From Halomonas sp. (GTDB lineage Bacteria > Pseudomonadota > Gammaproteobacteria > Pseudomonadales > Halomonadaceae): 5,098 nucleotides of DNA. The position numbers and the translations under genes were made by a program. The first letter of the stretch is position 1; the number at the start of each line of letters is the position of its first letter. Below are positions 1 through 5,098 of this stretch, piece after piece. The notes beneath the pieces are model-generated. The model saw only the letters and a program-made list of their open reading frames with translations. It searched no databases and was not told the origin of the DNA. Location: contig SKVX01000258.1 in the NCBI GenBank assembly GCA_007129225.1, positions 1 to 5,098 on the forward strand. The letters are read 5' to 3'.

Positions 1-147
1 ATTCTCCCCGGCGTAGAGGCCGGCACCGCCCGTCGAGCGCCCACCCGCCGCACCCTGGATACACGTGAGGAGGTCGACCCGCACCGACCACGCCGCCGCC
101 CGTCCGGCGGCTGCGATCACCATCGCCTGCTCAGGAAGGAACCACCC
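1..147 (+). other. Non-coding leader upstream of the operon
   Basis: No convincing gene lies here. The frame of the downstream binding-protein gene stays open back to base 1, but it contains no ATG, GTG or TTG before 148 and its translation is Arg/Pro-rich, unlike a protein. A perfect 7-base-pair inverted repeat (GCCGCCG at 92-98, CGGCGGC at 105-111, six-base loop) could fold in the transcript; it has no T-run, so it is not a classical terminator. I see no confident -35/-10 pair. The first bases could be the tail of an upstream gene (a TAG stop lies at 14-16), but 13 bases are too few to tell. Confidence 0.5.
133..140 (+). promoter_or_regulatory. Shine-Dalgarno site of the binding-protein gene
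   Basis: AGGAAGGA ends seven bases before the ATG at 148. This spacing fixes the start at 148 rather than at the second in-frame ATG (163, codon 6) and supports reading the Arg-Arg pair as the n-region of the signal peptide. Confidence 0.75.
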
Positions 148-1668
148 ATGAGACGCCTCACGATGCAAGGGTTCGCGCTCGCGGCCATCGCCCTGTTGAC
201 CATGACCGGGCTGGGGTACGCGCAGGCCGACCGGGAGTTCGTGTTCGCCCGGGCTTCCGACTCCGACGACCTCGACCCGCAGACCGCCACCGGCGGCATG
301 ATCAACCACCGCGTGACCATCAACATCTTCGAGCCGCTCGTCTGGGTCGACCCCGACGCCGGCGGCATCGTCGGCGTGCTGGCCGAGTCCTGGGAAGCGA
401 TCGACGAGCTCACCTGGGAGTTCCGCCTGCGTCAGGGCGTCACCTTCCACAACGGCGAGCCCTTCGACGCCGAGGCGGTCAAGTTCAGCTTCGAGCGCAT
501 CACGGACCCTGACTTCAACACCACCGACAAGTTCCCGACGCAGGTCCCGCTCGACCGCGTCGAGGTCATCGACCCCTACACCGTGCGCGTGATCACCACC
601 GAGCCCGTGCCGGTGCTGCTCTCGCACCTGTCGCGCAACGGCGGCTTCATCATCGCCCCCGGCCACTACCGCGACCTGCCGCAGGACCAGGCGTCGACCA
701 ACCCGGTCGGGACCGGCGCGTTCAAGTTCGTGAGCTGGACGCGCGACGACCGCGTCGTGCTCGAGGCCAACGACGACTACTGGCGCGGCCGGCCCGAGAT
801 CGACCGGCTGGTGTTCCGCGCCATCCCCGAGGCCTCCACGCGCGTGGCCGAGCTGCGCACCGGCGGCGTCCACGCCACCATGGACGTGCCGCCCGACTTC
901 ATCGCCGAGATCGACGCCGCCCCCGGCATCAGCGTCGTCGCCGTCGAAGGCTTCGGCCGCAAGCACATGGGCATCAACCAGGACAAGCACGAGGCGCTCG
1001 CCGACCCGCTCGTGCGCCGCGCCATCCAGCACGCGGTCGACGTCGACAAGCTGATCATCGGGCTCCGCGACGGCCTCACCTCGCGCATGGCCACCATGGT
1101 CAACCCGCCGAACGACCACCCCGACCTCGCGCCGTTCGCCTACGATCCGGAGCTGGCGCGTTCACTGCTCGCCGAGGCCGGCTACCCCGACGGCTTCACC
1201 ATCACCCTCGGCGCCGGCACGGAAGACGACGCCCTGCTCGCCCTGGCCGTCGCGCAGGAGCTCGAGGGCGTCGGCATCACCGTCGCCGACGTCGAGGTCT
1301 GGGAGTGGGGCCAGTACGTCGGCCTGCTGGGCGAGCGCACGCTGCCGGGCCTCTACGTGCTGGCGTTCGGCGGTGCCGAGAACACGCCCGAGACCGACAT
1401 GTGGGCCATCCACCCCGACCGACAGACCAACTCGACGAACTGGTTCGACCAGGAGTGGTACGACGCCTACGCGCAGCTCGCGGTCACCTTCGACCCCGAC
1501 GAGCGCCAGGCGCTCAACTACCGCCTCCAGGAGATCATGCACGAGCAGAACCCCTGGCTCTGGCTCTGGCGCGAGCCGCTCATCTTCGGCATCAGCGACG
1601 ACGTGCAGTGGACGCCGCGCGCCGACGACCACCCCTACTTCTTCGGGGCCCGCTTCCTGAACGACTGA
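148..1668 (+). CDS. ABC transporter solute-binding protein, family 5 (peptide/nickel/opine type)
   Basis: This 506-residue protein is the extracytoplasmic receptor of an ABC importer; it captures a ligand in the periplasm and delivers it to the permeases encoded next. Residues 1-27 form a signal peptide: basic MRR, a hydrophobic stretch at about 8-24, and an AQA site at 25-27 suited to signal peptidase I. No lipobox cysteine is present, so it is probably soluble and periplasmic. The mature part follows the SBP_bac_5 pattern: LDPQ near 42, the hallmark stretch at 88-118 (LTWEFRLRQGVTFHNGEPF, then DAEAVKFSFERI), NPVGTGAFKF at 185-194, YWRGRPEIDR at 211-220, and LVRRAIQHAVDVDKL at 288-302. Length is normal for the family. 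ATG 148 is chosen for its Shine-Dalgarno site and signal peptide. The family binds di- and oligopeptides, glutathione, nickel chelates, opines and sugars, so the ligand cannot be named. Family assignment is secure, substrate unknown. Confidence 0.95.
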   Translation: MRRLTMQGFALAAIALLTMTGLGYAQADREFVFARASDSDDLDPQTATGGMINHRVTINIFEPLVWVDPDAGGIVGVLAESWEAIDELTWEFRLRQGVTFHNGEPFDAEAVKFSFERITDPDFNTTDKFPTQVPLDRVEVIDPYTVRVITTEPVPVLLSHLSRNGGFIIAPGHYRDLPQDQASTNPVGTGAFKFVSWTRDDRVVLEANDDYWRGRPEIDRLVFRAIPEASTRVAELRTGGVHATMDVPPDFIAEIDAAPGISVVAVEGFGRKHMGINQDKHEALADPLVRRAIQHAVDVDKLIIGLRDGLTSRMATMVNPPNDHPDLAPFAYDPELARSLLAEAGYPDGFTITLGAGTEDDALLALAVAQELEGVGITVADVEVWEWGQYVGLLGERTLPGLYVLAFGGAENTPETDMWAIHPDRQTNSTNWFDQEWYDAYAQLAVTFDPDERQALNYRLQEIMHEQNPWLWLWREPLIFGISDDVQWTPRADDHPYFFGARFLND

Positions 1669-1682
1669 TCCCGCTCGTCCTC

Positions 1683-1717
1683 ACGGGCGCCGTCCACCTC
1701 GGTGGCGCGGCGCCCGT
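1683..1717 (+). promoter_or_regulatory. Strong stem-loop between binding-protein and permease genes
   Basis: Arms ACGGGCGCCG (1683-1692) and CGGCGCCCGT (1708-1717) are perfect reverse complements over 10 bases. Between them CCAC (1694-1697) pairs with GTGG (1702-1705) around a CTCG loop, leaving only a small internal loop (T1693 opposite C1706-G1707). The element starts 14 bases after the stop codon of the binding-protein gene. No T-run follows, so a full intrinsic terminator is unlikely. In known binding-protein operons such stem-loops protect the 3' end of the receptor mRNA or reduce read-through, so that the receptor outnumbers the permeases; that role is inferred here. Confidence 0.6.
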
Positions 1718-1750
1718 CGAGCGTCGCCACCCGCACCCCTGCCTCGACCT

Positions 1751-1776
1751 CCCGGGCGCGTCATCACCGCCCCGGG
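1751..1776 (+). repeat. Paired CCCGGG inverted repeat before the first permease
   Basis: CCCGGG occurs at 1751-1756 and again at 1771-1776. Each copy is palindromic, and the two can pair as a 6-base-pair stem with a 14-base loop. The second copy ends four bases before the GGAG ribosome-binding site at 1781, so folding could influence translation of the permease. In DNA this GC-rich the pairing may be chance. Confidence 0.3.
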
Positions 1777-1780
1777 CTGC

Positions 1781-1784
1781 GGAG
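1781..1784 (+). promoter_or_regulatory. Shine-Dalgarno site GGAG deciding the first permease start
   Basis: GGAG is followed by eight bases and then an ATC codon at 1793, exactly where the conserved permease N-terminus begins. No comparable purine-rich site precedes the GTG at 1856. The site therefore supports initiation at 1793 despite its non-canonical codon. Confidence 0.55.
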
Positions 1785-1792
1785 ACACCAGC

Positions 1793-2707
1793 ATCGCCAC
1801 GTACCTCATCCAACGCCTGCTCCAGGTCGTCCTCGTCCTGTTCGGCGTCACGCTGGTGACGTTCGGGATGATGTTCATCACCGGCGATCCCGCCGCGCTG
1901 ATGGCGGGCGAGGACGCCTCGCGCGCCGACGTCGAGCGCATCCGCGCGCAGATGGGGTTCGAGCGGCCGTGGCACGTGCAGTACCTCGACTACGTCGCCC
2001 GCGCCGTGCGCGGCGACTTCGGCGTCTCCTACCGGCAGCGCCAACCCGTCTTCGGCCTCATCATGGAGCGGCTCCCGGCTACCGCCCAGCTCGCGCTCAC
2101 CGCTCTGGCGCTGGCGAGCCTCGTCGCCATCCCCATGGGGGTGATCGCCGCGACGCGACGCGGCAGCGCCGCCGATTACGTAGCGCAGCTCATCGCCATG
2201 ACCGGCCAGGCCATCCCGCCCTTCTGGCTCGCGCTGATGCTGATGCTCGTGTTCGCCGTCAACCTGCGGTGGGTACCGGTGTCGGGCTATCAGGATTGGA
2301 CGTACATGATCTTGCCGGCGATCAGCCTGGCGTTCGCGCCGATGGCCCTGCAGATGCGGCTCGTGCGCTCCTCGGTGCTCGAGGTGCTGCGCCGTGACTT
2401 CGTCCGCACCGCGCGGGCCAAGGGGCAGCGCGGCGACGTCGTCGTGATCAAGCACGCGCTCCGCAACGCCCTCATCCCCGTCGTGACGGTGGTCGGGCTC
2501 CAGCTCGGCGGCCTCATGGCGGGCACGGTGGTGATCGAGAGCATCTTCGCCTGGCCCGGGCTCGGTCGCCTGATGCTCAACGCCATCTACGCCAAGGACA
2601 TCCCGATCGTGATGGCCGGCCTCATCGTCATCGCGGTGATCTACGTGCTCATCAACTTCCTCATCGACCTCCTCTACACCCTGCTCGACCCGCGGATCCG
2701 CTACTGA
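1793..2707 (+). CDS. ABC transporter permease, DppB/OppB-like; apparent ATC start
   Basis: Read from 1793 this is a 304-residue inner-membrane permease of the BPD_transp_1 family, one half of the importer channel. The N-terminus (ATYLIQRLLQVVLVLFGVTL after the start) is the usual DppB pattern of a basic amphipathic turn leading into the first membrane helix, then GDPAAL and, further on, a long periplasmic loop with GFERPWHVQYLDY and GDFGVSY. VRTARAKG at 204-211 with the following ALRNALIP is the EAA-type loop that contacts the ATPase. The ending LLDPRIRY is typical. No ATG, GTG or TTG exists in frame between the upstream stop (1658) and the GTG at 1856, which would delete most of helix 1 and has no ribosome-binding site. 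Start at 1793 is therefore chosen: either a rare ATC initiator or a G-to-C sequence error. The gene is followed without gap by the second permease. Function is secure; the exact start is not. Confidence 0.85.
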   Translation: MATYLIQRLLQVVLVLFGVTLVTFGMMFITGDPAALMAGEDASRADVERIRAQMGFERPWHVQYLDYVARAVRGDFGVSYRQRQPVFGLIMERLPATAQLALTALALASLVAIPMGVIAATRRGSAADYVAQLIAMTGQAIPPFWLALMLMLVFAVNLRWVPVSGYQDWTYMILPAISLAFAPMALQMRLVRSSVLEVLRRDFVRTARAKGQRGDVVVIKHALRNALIPVVTVVGLQLGGLMAGTVVIESIFAWPGLGRLMLNAIYAKDIPIVMAGLIVIAVIYVLINFLIDLLYTLLDPRIRY

Positions 2708-3561
2708 TGCGCCGCTTCGTGGGCGCGCTCTACCGCACCAAGATCGCGTTCGCCGCCGCCCTGCTGCTGAGCTTCGTCGCCTTCGTCGCGGTGGCCGGCC
2801 CGTTCCTGGCGCCGCACGACCCCAACCGCGTGAACGTGCTGGCGCGCTTCGTGCCGCCGGTGTGGGCGGAGCGCGGCTCGCCCGAGCACCTGCTCGGCAC
2901 CGACTCGCTGGGGCGCGACACCTTCAGCCGGCTCATCCTCGGCGCGCGCGTGTCGCTGCTCGTCGGGCTCGCCGCGGTCGCGATCGGCGGCCTGCTCGGC
3001 ACCACCCTGGGCCTGATCGCCGGCTACTTCGGCGGGCGCGTCGACAGCACCATCATGCGGCTGGTCGACATCCAGCTCGCCTTCCCCGGCATCCTGCTCG
3101 CCCTGACGGTGCTGGCGCTGCTCGGGCGCAGCCTCGGCAACCTCATCCTGGTGCTCGGCATCGTGCAGTGGGCGCAGTACGCGCGCCTCGTGCGCGGCCA
3201 CGTGCTGTCGGTGCGGCAGATGGAGTACGTCGAGGGCGCCGCCGCGCTCGGCGCCCGCCACGCCCGCATCGTGCTGCGGCACATCCTCCCCAACTCGACC
3301 GCGCCCATCATCGTGATCGGCTCCTTCTCGGTGGCGACCACCATCCTCGCCGAGTCGGCGCTCTCGTTCCTCGGCCTCGGCGTGCCGCCCACCGTCCCCA
3401 CCTGGGGCGGCATGCTCTCCGAGGGGCGCGACCACCTCGTGCGCGCCTGGTGGCTCGCCACCTTCCCCGGCCTCGCGATCGCCGCCACCGTCCTGAGCAT
3501 CAACCTGCTCGGCGACTGGTTGCGCGACTACCTCGACCCCAACCTCAAGACCGTCCTCTAG
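2707..3561 (+). CDS. ABC transporter permease, DppC/OppC-like
   Basis: This 284-residue protein is the second channel half of the importer and should form a heterodimer with the DppB-like protein. Residues 1-35 hold a short cytoplasmic segment and the first membrane helix (FAAALLLSFVAFVAVAGPFL), followed by the family hallmark HLLGTDSLGRDTFSRL at 61-76. Further hydrophobic segments follow, and the EAA-type cytoplasmic loop is at 173-194 (EYVEGAAALGARHARIVLRH, then an ILPN-type end). The downstream SFLGLGVPP and the ending GDWLRDYLDP are also characteristic. Its ATG overlaps the preceding TGA by one base (TGATG), so translation is probably coupled and the two subunits made in equal amounts. 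The length is normal and nothing appears broken. The ATPase genes that usually follow this pair are absent from the rest of the window. Confidence 0.95.
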   Translation: MRRFVGALYRTKIAFAAALLLSFVAFVAVAGPFLAPHDPNRVNVLARFVPPVWAERGSPEHLLGTDSLGRDTFSRLILGARVSLLVGLAAVAIGGLLGTTLGLIAGYFGGRVDSTIMRLVDIQLAFPGILLALTVLALLGRSLGNLILVLGIVQWAQYARLVRGHVLSVRQMEYVEGAAALGARHARIVLRHILPNSTAPIIVIGSFSVATTILAESALSFLGLGVPPTVPTWGGMLSEGRDHLVRAWWLATFPGLAIAATVLSINLLGDWLRDYLDPNLKTVL

Positions 3562-3585
3562 CCTCCCCGCCTCGCCGTCTTCCCG

Positions 3586-3591
3586 AAGGAG
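3586..3591 (+). promoter_or_regulatory. Shine-Dalgarno site of the beta-propeller gene
   Basis: AAGGAG lies six bases before the ATG at 3598 within a 36-base gap after the second permease. It fixes the start and so confirms that the propeller has no signal peptide. The short gap has no terminator-like structure, so the gene is probably cotranscribed with the permeases. Confidence 0.75.
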
Positions 3592-3597
3592 CCCGCC

Positions 3598-4506
3598 ATG
3601 ACCACCATCAACGACACCGGCCGCCTGCTCGTCCTCAACAAGGACGAGCACACCGTCTCGTTCATCCGCTGCGACACCGGCGAGACGCTCAAGAAGCTCG
3701 ACATGGACAAGGACCCGCACGAGGTCATCGTCACGCCCGACGGCGCCACCTCCTACGTCGCCAACGCCGTCGGCAAGACCGTCGCCGTGATCGACAACGC
3801 CGAGATGACGGTGCGCGAGACCTTCACCCACCCCGAGTTCGCCTTCCCCCACGGCGTCGACCTCGACGACGACGGGAACCTCTGGCTCGCGTCGACGGTC
3901 GCCAACAAGGTCTTCGTCATCTCGACGCCCGACCACCAGTTCCTCGACGTGATCCCCACGGGTCAGCGCTTCAGCCACATGATCGCCTTCACGCCCGACA
4001 AGAAGCTCGTCTACGTCCCCAACATCGCGTCGAACACGATCACGATCATCGACGTGGCGACGCGCAAGGTGGTCAAGCACCTCCTCGTCGGCAACGGCCC
4101 CGAGGGCGTCGCCGTGCACCCGGGCGGCGAGTTCGTCTACGTCGCGGCGCAGCACGAGGACCTCGTGCAGGTGTTCTCGACCAGCACGCACGAGATGATC
4201 GCGCGCGAGTCGATCGGCTCGCTGCCGGTTCGCATGGCGTTCACGGTCGACGGCCGCTACGCCTTCGTCCCCAACCGCTACTCCAAGGACGTCTCGGTGC
4301 TCGACACCAGCAGCCACCGCGAGATCGCGCGCATCGCCATCGGCATCTGGCCGGGCGGGATCGTGTTCGAGCCCAGCGGGCGCTACGCCTACGTCGCCAA
4401 CAACAAGACCAACGACGTCTCGGTGATCGACGTCGCCGCCTTCACCGAGATCGCGCGCCACCGGGCCGGCATCCACCCCGACGGCATCGCGTACATCCCC
4501 TCCTGA
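3598..4506 (+). CDS. Cytoplasmic seven-bladed YVTN-type beta-propeller protein
   Basis: This 302-residue protein consists almost entirely of a repeated unit of about 42 residues. Each unit has a [YFWL]-V-x-N-type strand, then a T/D-V-x-V-[IL]-D strand, then P-x-G-[VI]-x-F-x-P-x-G. The first-strand motifs lie at 11, 53, 96, 139, 181, 223 and 265, which gives seven blades. The C-terminal HPDGIAYIPS is a lone strand unit that can complete the first blade, closing the ring. These are hallmarks of YVTN/YncE-like or lactonase-like propellers. There is no signal peptide, unlike periplasmic YncE, so it should act in the cytosol. Function is not determined: such folds serve as protein scaffolds, ligand binders, or enzymes such as lactonases and cycloisomerases. 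Position between importer permeases and a 2-hydroxyacid oxidase-type subunit suggests a role in handling the imported compound or its breakdown product. Histidines recur at equivalent positions in blades (41, 85, 127). Fold secure, role unknown. Confidence 0.9.
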   Translation: MTTINDTGRLLVLNKDEHTVSFIRCDTGETLKKLDMDKDPHEVIVTPDGATSYVANAVGKTVAVIDNAEMTVRETFTHPEFAFPHGVDLDDDGNLWLASTVANKVFVISTPDHQFLDVIPTGQRFSHMIAFTPDKKLVYVPNIASNTITIIDVATRKVVKHLLVGNGPEGVAVHPGGEFVYVAAQHEDLVQVFSTSTHEMIARESIGSLPVRMAFTVDGRYAFVPNRYSKDVSVLDTSSHREIARIAIGIWPGGIVFEPSGRYAYVANNKTNDVSVIDVAAFTEIARHRAGIHPDGIAYIPS

Positions 4507-4517
4507 GCACCGGCTCT

Positions 4518-4560
4518 CCGGCGGCGCGCGCGTCGCCGGCGCCCGCTCCTCGCTCGCCGG
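4518..4560 (+). promoter_or_regulatory. Overlapping GC-rich inverted repeats before the iron-sulfur gene
   Basis: CCGGCG (4518-4523) pairs with CGCCGG (4534-4539), and the stem extends to nine pairs (one G-U) with a CGCG loop. A second pairing, CCGGCG (4536-4541) with CGCCGG (4555-4560), shares bases 4536-4539 with the first, so the two stems exclude each other. The last arm ends six bases before the AAAGGG ribosome-binding region at 4566-4571. There is no T-run, so this is not a classical terminator. It may be a processing or attenuation structure, or only a result of high GC content. Confidence 0.35.
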
Positions 4561-4574
4561 ACGCGAAAGGGACC

Positions 4575-5098
4575 ATGCCACCGCACCCGCCCCCCGATGG
4601 CGCCAGCCACTACCGCACCGCCGACGCGCCGCCCGCCGACCTCCTCGACGCCTGCGTCCGCTGCGGCGCCTGCGTCCAGGCGTGCCCGACGTTCCAGGAG
4701 CTCGGCGTGGAGCCCGACGACCCGCGCGGCCGCGTCTTCCTCATCAAGGCGGTCGGCGACGGCCGGCTCACCATCGACGCGACCTTCGAGCACCACGTCT
4801 ACGCCTGCCTCGACTGCCGCGCGTGCGAGACCGCCTGCCCCATGGACGTGCCCGTCGGCCGGCTGATCGAGGAGGCGCGCGGCGAGATCCGCGCGCAGCG
4901 ACCGGCGCGCGGGTTCGCCGCCAGGACGATCAAGGCCGCGCTCACCGGCCTCTTCCCTCACCCGGGCCGCTTCGAATCGTTCGGCCGCTTGCTCTGGCTC
5001 GGCCGCCGCACCGGCGCCATGCGCGTGGTGCGCCGGCTTATGCCCGCCACGCTCCGGCGCGTGGAGCGCGCCGTCCCCACGCCCGGCTGGCGCTCCGC
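4575..5098 (+). CDS. GlcF/LutA-like iron-sulfur oxidoreductase subunit (partial, 3' end beyond window)
   Basis: The first 174 residues are present; the frame is open to the window edge. Two ferredoxin-type motifs are visible: C27-x2-C30-x2-C33-x3-C37-P and C78-x2-C81-x2-C84-x3-C88-P, enough to ligate two 4Fe-4S clusters. Between them DDPRGRVFLIKAV (48-60), and after them VPVGRLIEEARGEI (92-105), match the pattern of glycolate oxidase subunit GlcF. The segment FPHPGRFESFGRL (127-139) with the later LMPATLRR also fits the GlcF linker. In that family two cysteine-rich CCG domains follow, which would lie outside the window. GlcF passes electrons from an FAD-linked 2-hydroxyacid dehydrogenase (GlcD/GlcE) towards the respiratory chain at the cytoplasmic membrane face. 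The start ATG has a modest AAAGGG site three bases upstream and an ordinary 26-residue lead before the first cysteine. LutA or another FAD-oxidase partner is an alternative identity. Family is confident, substrate not. Confidence 0.9.
   Translation, partial: MPPHPPPDGASHYRTADAPPADLLDACVRCGACVQACPTFQELGVEPDDPRGRVFLIKAVGDGRLTIDATFEHHVYACLDCRACETACPMDVPVGRLIEEARGEIRAQRPARGFAARTIKAALTGLFPHPGRFESFGRLLWLGRRTGAMRVVRRLMPATLRRVERAVPTPGWRS

Noticed and set aside
2..16. Possible C-terminal tail of an upstream gene ending at TAG 14-16
   Set aside because: Only four codons are visible, too few to separate from chance.
33..63. Possible sigma70-like promoter (TCGAGC around 33-38, GGATAC around 57-62)
   Set aside because: Poor match to both consensus boxes with an 18-base spacer; not distinguishable from chance.
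67..73. Strong Shine-Dalgarno-like GAGGAGG
   Set aside because: No start codon lies at a usable distance downstream, so no small gene can be supported.
1856..1858. GTG as the start of the first permease
   Set aside because: It would delete most of the first membrane helix, whose conserved sequence is encoded upstream in frame, and no Shine-Dalgarno site precedes it. An automatic caller restricted to ATG/GTG/TTG would choose it, so it remains the fallback if ATC initiation is refused.
1305..2397. Alternative + strand frames bridging the gap after the binding-protein gene (1305-1859, 1702-2397)
   Set aside because: Arg/Ala/Pro-rich translations typical of shifted frames in high-GC DNA; they overlap the real permease frame, which carries conserved motifs.
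1162..2455. Other long - strand open frames over the binding-protein and first permease genes (1162-1632 and 1592-2455)
   Set aside because: Compositionally biased translations without motifs, fully overlapping well-supported + strand genes or the stem-loop gap.
2701..4581. Long open frame of 626 codons on the - strand, opposite the second permease and propeller genes
   Set aside because: Its translation is low-complexity (rich in D, E, G, R, H, V and A) with no recognisable domain, as expected from the complement of GC-rich coding DNA. The + strand genes have clear family motifs and ribosome-binding sites.
4597..4866. Open frame of 89 codons inside the iron-sulfur gene
   Set aside because: Ser/Ala/Arg/Pro-rich shifted-frame translation; the frame from 4575 holds both cysteine motifs of the real protein.

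Overview
The window is very GC-rich DNA carrying five genes, all on the + strand and closely spaced, so it reads as one operon or part of one. Third codon positions are almost all G or C. The solute-binding protein has a signal peptidase I type leader and no lipobox cysteine, which suits a diderm (Gram-negative type) bacterium better than a monoderm. I cannot place the organism further from sequence alone. High-GC Proteobacteria or Deinococcota of the Truepera type are guesses.

Layout: 1-147 is a non-coding leader with a GC-rich hairpin and a good Shine-Dalgarno site. 148-1668 encodes a periplasmic family 5 (peptide/nickel/opine type) solute-binding protein. 1669-1792 is a 124-base gap with a strong 35-base stem-loop and a second weak inverted repeat. 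1793-2707 and 2707-3561 encode the two inner-membrane permeases (DppB-like and DppC-like), overlapping by one base. 3598-4506 encodes a cytoplasmic protein of seven about-42-residue YVTN-type blades, a complete beta-propeller by its repeat count. After a 68-base gap with alternative GC-rich inverted repeats, 4575 to the window edge encodes the N-terminal part of a GlcF/LutA-type protein with two 4Fe-4S binding motifs.

How they may work together: the first three genes supply the binding protein and membrane channel of an ABC importer. The two ATPase subunits usual for this class are not in the window. Instead the importer is followed by a cytosolic propeller and a subunit typical of 2-hydroxyacid (glycolate/lactate) oxidases. 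A reasonable inference is a module that imports a small organic compound and oxidises it; the substrate is not revealed by the sequence.

The most unusual points are these. The first permease has no canonical start codon where its conserved N-terminus and Shine-Dalgarno site require one: the codon there is ATC. The gap between the binding protein and the permeases holds a strong stem-loop. The propeller lacks a signal peptide and places histidines at the same position in three successive blades. Everything else looks ordinary for a high-GC accessory transport operon.
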